Source: Planctomycetota bacterium (GTDB lineage Bacteria > Planctomycetota > Phycisphaerae > Phycisphaerales > SM1A02). From it: a stretch of 59,778 nt of DNA. How positions within the stretch are numbered: the stretch's first letter is position 1; the number at the start of each line of letters is the position of its first letter. The stretch lies in the NCBI GenBank assembly GCA_022563315.1, contig JADFNO010000003.1, positions 1 to 59,778 on the forward strand, in the 5' to 3' direction. Below the pieces are notes generated by a model, which saw only the letters and a list, made by a program, of their open reading frames with translations, had not been told where the DNA came from and ran no database searches. A program made the position numbers and the translations under genes. Shown piece after piece: positions 48,783-57,797 of this stretch.

Positions 48783-49460
48783 TCAGGCTTTTTTGGCGGC
48801 TTGCCGCCCGAGGCGACGTGGACGAAATCGTCGCAGCCAGGCGGCCTTGGCCCGCGGTGCGTGTTTCCGATGCGTGCGGTGGCGACGCCACCAGGCCAGA
48901 CCCAGCATCAACGCTAGGATCACCAGGACCGCACCAATCAGTGACAAGACCAAATCGGCCGTTTTCAGCGTTCCCAACCCCTGAGCGATCGTATAGCCGA
49001 GCCCCAGTTGCAGCGGTACTGTCGCCAGGCAGCTTGCGCTTTCCGCCAGCGCGAACTTCCAGAATGGCAGATGCAAGACGCCGGAAGCTGCAATCGCCGG
49101 CGTGCGGCTTCCGGGAATGAAGCGGGCCATCACCACGACCCAGACCCCGCGCCGTTCGATCTCGTGCTTCACCTCCAACAGCCGCCGGGGATGGACGATC
49201 CGCTTGAACCATCGCTTGTGCAGCAGCGGCGTGCCGAACTTTCGGCAAAGCCAGTACCACATGAAATCACTGAGCAGGACCCCGGCATAGGCGGCGACGG
49301 CGGTCTGAACGAGTCCGATTTTCCCGTGACCGACCAGGATCCCAGCCGGGACGATGATGAGGTCCTCGCCTAGGGGGACACCGATCCCGGTCAGGAGCAG
49401 CGCCACGAACACCGCCCACGGACCGTAGTTGCTCAGAAGATTGGAGTAGACTTCTTCCAT
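48783..49460 (-). CDS. DedA/SNARE-associated family membrane protein
   Basis: 225 residues from the ATG at 49460. 'LLLTGIGVPLGEDLIIVPAGILVGHGKIGLV', 'FGTPLLHKRWFKRIVHP' and the DedA signature 'ARFIPGSRTPAIAASGVLHLPFWKFALAESASCLATVP' (in pieces), containing the GxRxxxxxxxG arginine motif. About five membrane helices and a basic C-terminal tail (WWRRHRTHRKHAPRAKAAWLRRFRPRRLG). DedA proteins include UptA, an undecaprenyl-phosphate translocase; the window also has a DUF368 translocase candidate. Divergent from the glycerate kinase gene, starts 80 bp apart. Confidence 0.9.
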   Translation of the reverse strand: MEEVYSNLLSNYGPWAVFVALLLTGIGVPLGEDLIIVPAGILVGHGKIGLVQTAVAAYAGVLLSDFMWYWLCRKFGTPLLHKRWFKRIVHPRRLLEVKHEIERRGVWVVVMARFIPGSRTPAIAASGVLHLPFWKFALAESASCLATVPLQLGLGYTIAQGLGTLKTADLVLSLIGAVLVILALMLGLAWWRRHRTHRKHAPRAKAAWLRRFRPRRLGRQAAKKA

Positions 49461-49539
49461 CGGCGGGCCCGCACGAACCCAGGCACTGTCAGTGTATTCT
49501 GAAACGGCCAGCCGTGACGATCCAACTCGGGCAAGCCCG

Positions 49540-50694
49540 GTGAACAACCAAGATGAGACTCAGCTAGGGATAGAGCGGCTGGGCCGAGTCGTGTGCGCCC
49601 CGGACAGCTTCAAGGAGACGCTTTCGGCCCGGGCGGCGGCTTCGGCGATGGCCGCGGGTGTGGCCCGTGTCGATGAGGCGATCGTCTGCGATCAATGTCC
49701 CGTGGCGGATGGCGGGGAGGGGAGCCTTGATGCCCTGGTCACCGCGACCAAGGGGACGATCCACCGTGCGATCGTCACCGGGCCACTCGGTCAGCCGATC
49801 GAGGCTCGCTACGGAATTGCCGGCGATCGAAGGACGGGCCTGGTCGAACTGGCCGAAGCCTCCGGGCTGGCGCTTATAGCGCCTGATCGTCGAGACCCGA
49901 CGCGCACCACGACGTTCGGCACCGGCGAGCTGATCGCCGCGGCTAGGGATCGAGGGTGTGAGACGATTGTCCTGTGTATCGGAGGCAGCGGCACTGTCGA
50001 CGGCGGCGTTGGCATCGCCCAAGCGCTCGGCGCGAAGTTCTTCGACCCCAGCGGGCGCCGCCTCGACGCGCCCCTGTCCGGCGCACGCCTTCTTGAGATC
50101 GCATCCTACGAACCGCCGGCTTCAGTACCGAAGATCAACGTCGCCTGCGATGTAACGAATCCGCTGTGTGGTCCGCAAGGCGCGGCTGTCGTCTATGGTC
50201 CGCAAAAAGGCGCGACGGCCCAACAGGTCCGACAGCTCGACGTCGCGCTGCGTCATTTAGCTTCCCTGACGACGGTCGATCCGAACCTGCCGGGGGCAGG
50301 CGCCGCCGGGGGAGCCGGGTTCGCCCTGGCCGCGTTTTGTGGTGCGACACTTCAGCCGGGCATCGAGTTGATCCTCGAGGCGGTCCAGTTCAGGCGACGA
50401 TGTCAAGACGCCGATCTCGTTCTCACTGGGGAGGGGTGTCTGGACGCCCAGTCGTTGCACGGCAAGGCAACCATTGGCGTGGCCCGGGCCGCCCACTCGT
50501 TGGGCGTACCGACCATCGCAATCGTCGGCCGGACCGGTCCCGGGGCTGATGCGTGTGTCAGGCCGGACAAGGGTGGGCTGCTCGCGGACGTGATAAATCT
50601 GAGCGATCGCTACGGGCTACAGCGTTCGATGACCCAGACGGCGACGCTGCTGACGGAGGCCACCGCCCAGGTTATTCGCAGCCGGCTGCGCTGA
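49540..50694 (+). CDS. Glycerate kinase (GlxK/GarK family)
   Basis: 384 residues from the GTG at 49540; ATG 49492 is an alternative but lies in the divergent promoter region. The usual start 'MKIVIAPDSFKGTLSA' appears here as 'VVCAPDSFKETLSARAAASAM', followed by 'CPVADGGEGSLDALV', 'CIGGSGTVDGGVGIAQALGAKF', 'VACDVTNPLCGPQGAAVVYGPQKGA' and 'GAAGGAGFALAAF'. The enzyme phosphorylates D-glycerate to 2-phosphoglycerate, in glyoxylate/glycerate or serine breakdown. No pathway partner lies nearby. Confidence 0.92.
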   Translation: MNNQDETQLGIERLGRVVCAPDSFKETLSARAAASAMAAGVARVDEAIVCDQCPVADGGEGSLDALVTATKGTIHRAIVTGPLGQPIEARYGIAGDRRTGLVELAEASGLALIAPDRRDPTRTTTFGTGELIAAARDRGCETIVLCIGGSGTVDGGVGIAQALGAKFFDPSGRRLDAPLSGARLLEIASYEPPASVPKINVACDVTNPLCGPQGAAVVYGPQKGATAQQVRQLDVALRHLASLTTVDPNLPGAGAAGGAGFALAAFCGATLQPGIELILEAVQFRRRCQDADLVLTGEGCLDAQSLHGKATIGVARAAHSLGVPTIAIVGRTGPGADACVRPDKGGLLADVINLSDRYGLQRSMTQTATLLTEATAQVIRSRLR

Positions 50695-50958
50695 GTAGGC
50701 GCCGCGTTGAGTGGGTTGTAGCGTCCTCTCGAGCGGTTTCCGTCCTATCGCACACTTCCACGGATGCCACCGACAGCGATGCCGGTCCCAATGATCTCAA
50801 CAAAAGGCGACGATCGTTCACCCAGGGTATCTAGGCCAACGCGGACATGTCTGCATACACCTCCTAAGTCGCCGCGGGGATTTAGGGATTTGCCGGGAAT
50901 GGGGGTTGCTTCCTCCGATCTGAGGCGGGAGAATGAGTCTTGTTCCCTCTCGCACCTA

Positions 50959-50966
50959 GAAGGAGG
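50959..50966 (+). promoter_or_regulatory. Strong ribosome binding site
   Basis: GAAGGAGG ends one base before an ATG at 50967 and 6 bases before the ATG at 50973. The spacing makes 50973 the better start. This is one of the few textbook Shine-Dalgarno sequences in the window. Confidence 0.7.
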
Positions 50967-50972
50967 ATGGCT

Positions 50973-53081
50973 ATGTCTCGATGGCAGATTCACGCTCCCA
51001 ACAGAGGCTGCGGGCCGCTCGCCGTTCTTATGACTCTGACTGTCCTGGCAGTAGGTATGCGCTCTGCCGTTGCCGCCGAGCGCTTCTGGATCAACCCCCA
51101 GGGCGGCATGTACCACGACCCTGCAAATTGGGATGGTGGCGGGATTCCCAATTCGAGCAGTACAGCCGTATTCAATCTCTTCAGTCTTTACGCCGTCGGT
51201 TTTGGTCAGGACGCGGCCCTCTTTGCCCTTCGCGTTGTCAACGACAAGGTCATATTCGATATGGACGGCTGGACACTGGGGGCGATCGGCGGATCACCGC
51301 CGCAGATAACTGTCGGCAGCGAGCCCGACAGCGGTTTCTCCGGGCGTCTATCCGTACTTCAAGGCGTGCTCATATCTGTCGAGGCGTCGATCGCGCCGCA
51401 ACCCGGCTCAATCGGTGCGGTGGAGATCGCAGGTCAAGGTGCCGAATGGCTCTTACCCGGTGCGTTTGGCCGACTCTTCGTCGGGGATTTCGGTGATGGA
51501 ACACTCGAGATTCTGGGAGACGCTTCAGTATCGGTAGGCCAGCTCGCACGAATAGGCGTTGAAGCCGGAGCACGTGGTTTGTTAATCGTTGACGGCCAGG
51601 GATCGACGTTCACAATCAATCAGGGTGGGAACATCTTCATGATCGGACACAAGGGTCATGGGGAGTTGTTCATCTTCCACGGCGGAAAGGTATTCACTGG
51701 GAATCAGATCGTAAACATTGCTCGCTCCATTGGTTCATCCGGCTCCGTCGTTGTTCGAGGCGCGGGTTCCTTGTGGGAAACCGAAAGCCTGGCCGTTGGA
51801 GTAAGGGGCCCTGGGAGCCTTCTGGTAGAGGACGGTGGGCAAGTTGTGTCCACAGATGATGTGATAACACTTGCAGTACACCCCGAGGGGGCCGGCGAGA
51901 TGAGCGTGCGCGGACTCGGATCGAGTGTCTCGGTCAACGAACAGCTCCGATTGCTCGGAAACGGCGGGATCTACATCGACGGCGGTGGACAAGTCATCGT
52001 TGGCGGATCTACCCTTGTGGTGCCGCGAGAAGGAGCTACTGGCGTACTCAACGTTGTGGGTCCGAAGTCGATGCTTCAATCCGGTGGGGCGGTTACGGTC
52101 GGGGGCAAAGGTGAGTCCTCGTTGCTCGTGGCCGACGGCGCAACACTCGAGGTCAATAGTGCGCAGGTTAGCGGTCGTGCGGACGCCATAATCACGGGCG
52201 ACAAGTCATCATTGCTGTCAGGCGACATCGGCGTTGGGGGAGCATCCGACGAAGCCTCACTGCTTATCGAGCAAGGTGCAACCGTAGAATGTCGTGACCT
52301 CGACATCGGCGGAAGCGGCCCGAACAATCTGGGGCTCGTGCAGATACGCGACCCCGACTCAGGTTTACACATCAACCGCACTCTCCGCATTGGCGTGCTT
52401 GGACAACCCGAGGCGCCAGGAACCGGTGTCCTTACGATCGAATCGGGCATTACTGTGAACTGCCTTAAATACGCCTTCGTAGGCGCGCAAGCCAACGGCC
52501 CAGGCCAACTCAACCTACTTGGAGCCGGCACTAGACTGATTGTCGTCTTGGATTTTGCCGCTGGTGGACAAGCGCCAGCAGAAATCAATCTCCTTGACGG
52601 AGGGGGCCTCAGTGTTCTTGGGAACTACGCTCAAAGCTCATCGACCACGCTTGCAATTGAACTGGTTTCTTCGGCGGTTACGCAAGGACTCGAGCATATC
52701 GATATTAACGGGCTTGCACAGTTAGCCGGTACACTGAATGTCACACTGCAAGGCGAATTCGACCCGCCGGTTGATACGGCCTTCGATATTATTACAGCCG
52801 CCTCGATCAAGGGTGTCTTCGACGACGTAATGTTACCGACCACCCCGAGCGGTCTAGGCTTCGAGCTGGTTTATCTTCCTGATCGAGTTCGGCTTGTCGT
52901 CGTAGGATTGAGCTTGCCAGGCGACCTTGATGGCGACGGGACAGTCGGCGTGAAGGACCTGCTCATCCTTCTCGGCAATTGGGGTCCGTGCGCTGATTGC
53001 ACTGATTGCGTCGCTGACCTGGATGGCGACTGCATTGTAGGGGTCAAGGACCTGCTCATCCTCCTAGGCAACTGGGGGTGA
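50973..53081 (+). CDS. Secreted beta-strand-repeat protein with dockerin-like C-terminus
   Basis: 702 residues from the ATG at 50973, set by the strong Shine-Dalgarno site. Signal peptide: MSRWQIHAPNRGCGPLAVLMTLTVLAVGMRSAVAA. The main body (about 60-600) consists of repeated short beta-strand segments such as 'GSLLVEDGGQVVST', 'GEMSVRGLGSSVSV', 'GTGVLTIESGITVNC', 'GILVVDGQG'-like, typical of autotransporter-associated/adhesin-like beta-solenoids. The end carries two dockerin-like Ca-binding repeats, 'GDLDGDGTVGVKDLLILLGNWG' and 'ADLDGDCIVGVKDLLILLGNWG', separated by a Cys/Asp-rich spacer. Such proteins are common in Planctomycetota and probably secreted or cell-surface. No cohesin or exosortase is visible. 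Confidence 0.85.
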   Translation: MSRWQIHAPNRGCGPLAVLMTLTVLAVGMRSAVAAERFWINPQGGMYHDPANWDGGGIPNSSSTAVFNLFSLYAVGFGQDAALFALRVVNDKVIFDMDGWTLGAIGGSPPQITVGSEPDSGFSGRLSVLQGVLISVEASIAPQPGSIGAVEIAGQGAEWLLPGAFGRLFVGDFGDGTLEILGDASVSVGQLARIGVEAGARGLLIVDGQGSTFTINQGGNIFMIGHKGHGELFIFHGGKVFTGNQIVNIARSIGSSGSVVVRGAGSLWETESLAVGVRGPGSLLVEDGGQVVSTDDVITLAVHPEGAGEMSVRGLGSSVSVNEQLRLLGNGGIYIDGGGQVIVGGSTLVVPREGATGVLNVVGPKSMLQSGGAVTVGGKGESSLLVADGATLEVNSAQVSGRADAIITGDKSSLLSGDIGVGGASDEASLLIEQGATVECRDLDIGGSGPNNLGLVQIRDPDSGLHINRTLRIGVLGQPEAPGTGVLTIESGITVNCLKYAFVGAQANGPGQLNLLGAGTRLIVVLDFAAGGQAPAEINLLDGGGLSVLGNYAQSSSTTLAIELVSSAVTQGLEHIDINGLAQLAGTLNVTLQGEFDPPVDTAFDIITAASIKGVFDDVMLPTTPSGLGFELVYLPDRVRLVVVGLSLPGDLDGDGTVGVKDLLILLGNWGPCADCTDCVADLDGDCIVGVKDLLILLGNWG

Positions 53082-53225
53082 CGAACCAAGGACTGGGTAC
53101 TCGACAGTCGGCGCTGCGCAATGAATCCGTGATCTGAACGAGCCGCCGTATCCCTGCGAGCGGTTCCACGCAAGCCGCAAACGTGTTGCGGATCGCGCAG
53201 GAGTTGGGGGAGACGCGGCGGCTCG

Positions 53226-54653
53226 CTAGAGCGCGATCGTTTGACCCGGCTCGATCGTATCGGGCAGGTCGAGCTTGGCCAGGTCGTTCGGCTCCAGGGC
53301 GGTCAGCGGACTGATCTCGATTCGCGCGCTCACATGACCATCAGCATCGCGCGGCACCGTAACGCCGTGCGCCTCCAGCCACCGGCCCGCTCGGTCGGAT
53401 TGAAGCTGGTGCGATGTGGCGGGCGAGTCGTTCCCCTGGGCATTCTTGATCGGGGCAAACTCCTCGATCCGGCTCGTCTCGTACACGATTGAAGATTCAG
53501 CCAACGGCAACGCATCAAAGACGAGCGTTTCCATTTTCACCGCATTCGGTTGCGTGGGCTGTATCAGTTCCGCTGATTTCGTATCAACGTACGGCACGAT
53601 TTTCTCCGCCCGGTGGTAGGGCAGCGCGAATCCGTCGTCGCCGGACGCCAGCTTCTTGACGAACTTCACGCCGAGCATGTGGACGGCGATCGAGCCGGCG
53701 CAGAATCGAAGCCGACCATCGTCGTCGCGCTGCTGGGCGAGTTCGTCGGGCGGGTCGGAATATTCGATCACGATCGTCTTGCCGTCGGCCCGGCAAAAGA
53801 TGCCGACCTTTTCGTCCGGCGACGTCTTCCGCACCATCTTGCTGGACATCTCGCCGGAGGAATCGGGGGCGGCTGCGTGCAATCCGATGAACAGCGGATC
53901 GATCACCTTCACCAGCGGATTGTCCACCTGGAAGTAGCTGATGTGCTCGACGCCGCGGGCGAGCATCGCGTCGATCGCTCCGCTGGCGACGAGCGCCTTG
54001 ATCGATCCGCCGTGCCCGTCGGGGTTGACCGCGACCCGGCCCTTGTCCGTGAGCAGGAGCTTCCCGGTCTCGGCTTCGATCGAGGGGATCGTGGCCTGGG
54101 GAAACATGAAGATGTTGCGCCGATCCAGCCCGAAGCACCGGTTGTCCTGGATGAATGCCCGGGTCGGGGTGTCGTTGGCGGGGCTGGTCAGGATGTACCA
54201 GCGAATCGTCTTGCCGTACCGGTCCTGATTGGCCAGGATCTGCTCTGCGAAAACGCGGAACAGCGGGCTGCCCGTGACCACCGTCGCTGGATAGGCGCCC
54301 TTGGGGCCCTTCCAGCCCAGCCGCGTGCCTTGTCCTCCCGCAACCGTGAACGCCGCGACTTTGCCCGCGCGCAGGAGCTCCTCACCCACCTCGCGATAGT
54401 GGCCGGCGTCATAGGTCGAGCCGGGCTCCTGGGCGTAGTACGGAGCTGGTTCCACATCCCGCGGACGTTCGGCCTGTTGCGTGCGGACAACGAGCGTCTC
54501 GATCAGCACCTGGAGCTGGTCAAAGTCGATGCCGTGAAGCTGCGTGAGCAAAGCCGCCTGATGTGCCTCGTCCAGTTCATCCCAGAATGCCAGGAGATGT
54601 CCCTGCCCGTATGAATCGAGCGTGGCGCGGATGGACGAAAGACGATCAGGCAT
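53226..54653 (-). CDS. UTP-sugar-1-phosphate uridylyltransferase (UAP1/UDPGP family)
   Basis: 475 residues from the ATG at 54653. 'VAFTVAGGQGTRLGWKGPKGAYPATVV' contains the UDPGP signature (AGGxGTRLG...PKG), and 'HISYFQVDNPLVKVIDPLFIGLH', 'VGIFCRADGKTIVIEYSD' and 'GSIAVHMLGVKFVKKL' continue the pattern of eukaryotic-type UDP-N-acetylglucosamine pyrophosphorylase. It probably makes UDP-GlcNAc (or UDP-GalNAc/UDP-glucose) from the sugar-1-phosphate and UTP, supplying envelope and exopolysaccharide synthesis. Bacterial cells usually use GlmU; this larger family is typical of eukaryotes, some Planctomycetota and others. Confidence 0.92.
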   Translation of the reverse strand: MPDRLSSIRATLDSYGQGHLLAFWDELDEAHQAALLTQLHGIDFDQLQVLIETLVVRTQQAERPRDVEPAPYYAQEPGSTYDAGHYREVGEELLRAGKVAAFTVAGGQGTRLGWKGPKGAYPATVVTGSPLFRVFAEQILANQDRYGKTIRWYILTSPANDTPTRAFIQDNRCFGLDRRNIFMFPQATIPSIEAETGKLLLTDKGRVAVNPDGHGGSIKALVASGAIDAMLARGVEHISYFQVDNPLVKVIDPLFIGLHAAAPDSSGEMSSKMVRKTSPDEKVGIFCRADGKTIVIEYSDPPDELAQQRDDDGRLRFCAGSIAVHMLGVKFVKKLASGDDGFALPYHRAEKIVPYVDTKSAELIQPTQPNAVKMETLVFDALPLAESSIVYETSRIEEFAPIKNAQGNDSPATSHQLQSDRAGRWLEAHGVTVPRDADGHVSARIEISPLTALEPNDLAKLDLPDTIEPGQTIAL

Positions 54654-54660
54654 CTCGTGT

Positions 54661-55341
54661 TTAGGACCCCGGGCGAGCGGGCTTGGACCACCCTTGCGGC
54701 ATGTGCCGAACGACCATCCCGCTTTCTAAGTAAATCACCTGTTCGCAGACGTTCGTGCAGTGATCAGCGACCCGTTCGAGGGACTTCGCGACCGTCAGCA
54801 GCTTGAAGGCGAACTTTGCGGTGAACTCGCCGCTGGCGACCTTTTGCTGCGCGTCGAGAATAATCTCCCGCTTGAACTGATCGACCGTGTCGTCGAAGCC
54901 CAGCACCTGCTCCGCGAGCCGTTTGTCCAAGTTCGAGAGCGATCGAGTCGCATCACGCAGCATACCCACCACGCTGTTGGCCATGACTCGAAACGTCTGC
55001 GGAATAGTCTCGGGCATTTCGCCGTAGTTCGCGACCTCTTCGGCGATATTCACAGCGCAGTCGGCGATGCGCTCCAGCTCGTTATTGATCTTTACCACGG
55101 TCAGCACCGAGCGAATCTCGTGCTCGTTGGTCTCGCCCATGGCCAGCAGCGGGATCGACGCCCGTTCGATCTCGACGTCCACCTTGTCGATGACGCTGTC
55201 CGCTTCGATGACGCTCTGAGCCTTGACCTGGTCCAGATCGAAGAAACACTCGACCGCCCGCAGAAGCATATCCGTCACCCGGTCGCCCTGAGTGACCAGA
55301 TCGCTCTTGAGCCTCGCCAGCTTCTTTGTGAACTCGGTCAC
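54661..55341 (-). CDS. phoU: Phosphate signalling/transport regulator PhoU
   Basis: 226 residues from the GTG at 55341; the open frame continues upstream across the pdxJ gene only as an antisense shadow. Two PhoU three-helix bundles are seen: residues about 10-100 (LKSDLVTQGDRVTDMLLRAVE, EADSVIDKVDVEIERASIPLLA, 'INNELERIADCAVNIAEEV') and about 115-210 (MLRDATRSLSNL, 'ILDAQQKVASGEFTAKFAFKLLTVAKSLERVADHCTNVCEQVIYL'). The E/DxxxD metal-binding motifs (ERIADC, ERVADH) are intact. PhoU dampens the PhoR/PhoB response and phosphate uptake. No pst genes are in the window. Overlaps nothing; 7 bp from the UAP1-like gene. Confidence 0.93.
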   Translation of the reverse strand: MTEFTKKLARLKSDLVTQGDRVTDMLLRAVECFFDLDQVKAQSVIEADSVIDKVDVEIERASIPLLAMGETNEHEIRSVLTVVKINNELERIADCAVNIAEEVANYGEMPETIPQTFRVMANSVVGMLRDATRSLSNLDKRLAEQVLGFDDTVDQFKREIILDAQQKVASGEFTAKFAFKLLTVAKSLERVADHCTNVCEQVIYLESGMVVRHMPQGWSKPARPGS

Positions 55342-55473
55342 GTTGAACGTCTCGTGTGACTGACCTTCGGCGCGGGCAGTATACCCACCCCCAAGCCGTT
55401 TACCATGCGCAACCTCAACCGCCGGGTTTCGCTTCCCTTGTGAAGCGCCGATCGTGCGCCTACGCTTGCGACG

Positions 55474-56247
55474 ATGATCCAACTCGGCGTCAATCTCGAC
55501 CATGTGGCGACCATCCGCCAGGCCAGGCGGACCTACGAGCCGGACCCGGTCTGGGCCGCGAGCGAAGCGCAGCTCGGCGGCGCCGATGCGATCACCGTGC
55601 ATCTGCGTGAGGATCGACGCCATATTCACGACGATGATGTTCGCCGGCTTGCCGAGCTGGTGCATGTCAAGCTCAACCTGGAGATGGCGGCCACGGATGA
55701 GATGATCGCGTTCGCCGCCACGCTCAAGCCGCAGTCCGCCGCGCTCGTGCCCGAGGGTCGTCAGGAGATCACGACCGAGGGCGGGCTGGACGTAGCCGGG
55801 CAGACCGCACGGCTCACCGACGTCGTGGCCCTTCTCCATGACGCGGGATCGATCGTCAGCGCGTTCATTGATGCCGAGCCGGCTCAGATTGAAGCCGCGC
55901 AGGCCTGCGGATTTGACGCCTGCGAGGTCCATACCGGGCCCTACGCTCAGGTCTTTTGGGAGCAAGGCAAAGACGCCGCTCTGCCGGCGATCCGAGCCGA
56001 GCTGGACAAGGTTCGACAGGCCGGAGCGTTGATTCAGCAGGCGGGTATGCGCTTCAACGCCGGGCATGGCCTGACCTATTCCAATGTCCAGCCGATCGCC
56101 GCCCTGCCGGGCCTGTGCGAGCTGCACATCGGCCATTCGATCGTCAGCCGGAGCGTGTTCGTCGGCTTGCGGGCGGCGGTGGTTGAGATGAAACGGTTGA
56201 TGCGTGAGGCAGCGGAGTCGTGTTCCGGCCATAATACCAGTGCGTGA
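55474..56247 (+). CDS. pdxJ: Pyridoxine 5'-phosphate synthase
   Basis: 257 residues from the ATG at 55474. 'MIQLGVNLDHVATIRQARRTYEPDPVWAA', 'GADAITVHLREDRRHIHDDDV', 'LKPQSAALVPEGRQEITTEGGLDV', and 'GHGLTYSNVQPIAALPGLCELHIGHSIVSRSVFVGL' (in pieces) are all PdxJ hallmarks, including active-site His and Glu residues. The TIM-barrel enzyme condenses deoxyxylulose-5-phosphate with 3-amino-1-hydroxyacetone-1-phosphate to form pyridoxine 5'-phosphate. Divergent from phoU with about 130 bp between starts. Full-length. Confidence 0.97.
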   Translation: MIQLGVNLDHVATIRQARRTYEPDPVWAASEAQLGGADAITVHLREDRRHIHDDDVRRLAELVHVKLNLEMAATDEMIAFAATLKPQSAALVPEGRQEITTEGGLDVAGQTARLTDVVALLHDAGSIVSAFIDAEPAQIEAAQACGFDACEVHTGPYAQVFWEQGKDAALPAIRAELDKVRQAGALIQQAGMRFNAGHGLTYSNVQPIAALPGLCELHIGHSIVSRSVFVGLRAAVVEMKRLMREAAESCSGHNTSA

Positions 56248-56281
56248 GAAGTGCCCCGATGCCGAAGATGCGAGCAATTCC

Positions 56282-57184
56282 ATGACCACGTTCCAAGGCG
56301 CTTATACCGCGTTGATCACCCCGTTCGTTGCTGATGGCTCGAAAGTCGATTTCGACCGGCTTGCCCAGAACATGGAGCAGCAAGCCGCCGGCGGCGTGAG
56401 CGGCGTTGTCCCCTGCGGCACCACTGGCGAGTCGCCGACGCTCAGCGACCAGGAGCATCGCGCCCTGGTCGAGAAAGTCGTCGAGTTGGCCAAGCCGCGC
56501 GGTCTCACCGTCATCGCCGGCGCCGGCTCCAACGACACGAACTACGCCATCCACCTGCATCGGTTCTCACACGCCGTCGGCGCCGACGCCGCGCTGCACG
56601 TCACGCCCTATTACAACAAGCCGTCGCAAGAGGGCCTGTATCAACACTTCATGGCGATCGCCGATTCATGCGATCTGCCCATCGTGCTGTACAACATCCC
56701 GGGTCGAACGACCGTCGCTCTCACCGGCGACACGATCCACCGCCTCTCAGCTCACCCCAATATCCGTGCTATAAAGGAAGCGACCGGGTCGCTGGACTTG
56801 GCGAGCGAGATCAATCTGCGCACCGACCTTCAGTTGCTCAGCGGTGACGACTCGTTGACATTGCCGATCGCATCGGTCGGCGGGGTGGGGGTGATCTCGG
56901 TCGTATCCAATCTGGTGCCCGAGAGAGTTGCTGCGTTGTGCGAGGCGTTCTTGAACAACGACTGGCCTGCGGCTCAGGAATTTCATCGCGAGCTGTTCGC
57001 GCTTTCACGTGGGTTGCTGGGCCTTGCCGTCAATCCGGTGCCGATCAAGACCGCGTTGGCCCTGCTTGGTCGGGATACCGGCACGGTGCGGCTGCCGCTG
57101 TGTTCGCCCGATGATGATGTCCGCCAGTCGATTAAGAAACTGCTCGCCGCCGGCAATCTGCAGTCCGCCAAGGTGCCGGTGTGA
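56282..57184 (+). CDS. dapA: 4-hydroxy-tetrahydrodipicolinate synthase
   Basis: 300 residues from the ATG at 56282. 'GAYTALITPFVADGSKVDF', 'GGVSGVVPCGTTGESPTLS', 'YYNKPSQEGLYQHFMAIA', 'PIVLYNIPGRTTV' with the Tyr of the catalytic triad, and 'IRAIKEATGSLDLA' with the Schiff-base Lys are typical of DapA. The enzyme condenses pyruvate with aspartate semialdehyde in lysine and peptidoglycan-diaminopimelate synthesis. It starts 34 bp after pdxJ and its stop overlaps the Nudix gene, so the three may form one transcript. Confidence 0.97.
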   Translation: MTTFQGAYTALITPFVADGSKVDFDRLAQNMEQQAAGGVSGVVPCGTTGESPTLSDQEHRALVEKVVELAKPRGLTVIAGAGSNDTNYAIHLHRFSHAVGADAALHVTPYYNKPSQEGLYQHFMAIADSCDLPIVLYNIPGRTTVALTGDTIHRLSAHPNIRAIKEATGSLDLASEINLRTDLQLLSGDDSLTLPIASVGGVGVISVVSNLVPERVAALCEAFLNNDWPAAQEFHRELFALSRGLLGLAVNPVPIKTALALLGRDTGTVRLPLCSPDDDVRQSIKKLLAAGNLQSAKVPV

Positions 57185-57729
57185 CGCTCCCCCACAAGAT
57201 CGCGGTGCTGTGTTATCTGTATGACGCGAACGATCGAGTGTTGTTGCTGCACCGGGCGCAGAATCCCAACAAGGGCATGTACTCGCCGATCGGCGGCAAA
57301 CTTGAAATTACCTCCGGCGAGGGGCCGCACGACTGCGCGCTGCGCGAAATCAATGAAGAGACCGGGCTTGTCATTGAGCGCGACGATCTTCGTATGATCG
57401 GCATCGTCTCGGAATCTGCCTACCAACACGAAACGCACTGGCTGATCTTCTTGTTTGAGGTCACGACGCCCGTCGATCCCGCTGCATTGCAATGGGCGGA
57501 CTTCGACGAAGGCGTCTTGGAATGGAAACGCATCGACGATGTTGCGCAGCTTGCGATCCCTCGAACGGACCGCGAGGTGATGTGGCCGCTCGTGCAGTCG
57601 CACCGCGATGGATTTTTCGTCGTCCACATCGATTGGTCAGCCGACGACGAGATCACGTGGACCGTGCATGAATCGGTCAAGAAGGGCACGGAGGCACGAA
57701 GGCACGAAGGCACGAAGGGGTTTGTGTAG
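57181..57729 (+). CDS. Nudix hydrolase with repeat-derived C-terminal extension
   Basis: 182 residues from the GTG at 57181 (4-bp overlap with dapA). The Nudix box is 'GGKLEITSGEGPHDCALREINEETGL', matching GX5EX7REUXEEXGU; adjacent segments 'KIAVLCYLYDANDRVLLLHRAQNPNKGMYSPI' resemble 8-oxo-dGTP diphosphatase-type members. The substrate cannot be read from the sequence. The last 15 residues (KGTEARRHEGTKGFV) are encoded by four tandem copies of an 8-bp repeat and are probably not part of the fold. Confidence 0.9.
   Translation: MTLPHKIAVLCYLYDANDRVLLLHRAQNPNKGMYSPIGGKLEITSGEGPHDCALREINEETGLVIERDDLRMIGIVSESAYQHETHWLIFLFEVTTPVDPAALQWADFDEGVLEWKRIDDVAQLAIPRTDREVMWPLVQSHRDGFFVVHIDWSADDEITWTVHESVKKGTEARRHEGTKGFV
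57685..57716 (+). repeat. Tandem 8-bp repeat (GGCACGAA, four units)
   Basis: Units at 57685-57692 (GGCACGGA), 57693-57700, 57701-57708 and 57709-57716 (GGCACGAA each), followed by GGGG. The array falls within the 3' end of the Nudix gene, where each 3-unit shift changes the encoded tail. Confidence 0.92.
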
Positions 57730-57797
57730 CGGCTTAGCCGGTGGGCTTGACCCACCGCGTTACGCGTGTTCTCCGACCCGCGTACACTTCCTTCGCC

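Noticed and set aside
55344-56289. 316-codon minus-strand extension upstream of PhoU
   Set aside because: It runs antisense through pdxJ, has no recognisable domain, and the family's length fits a start at 55341.
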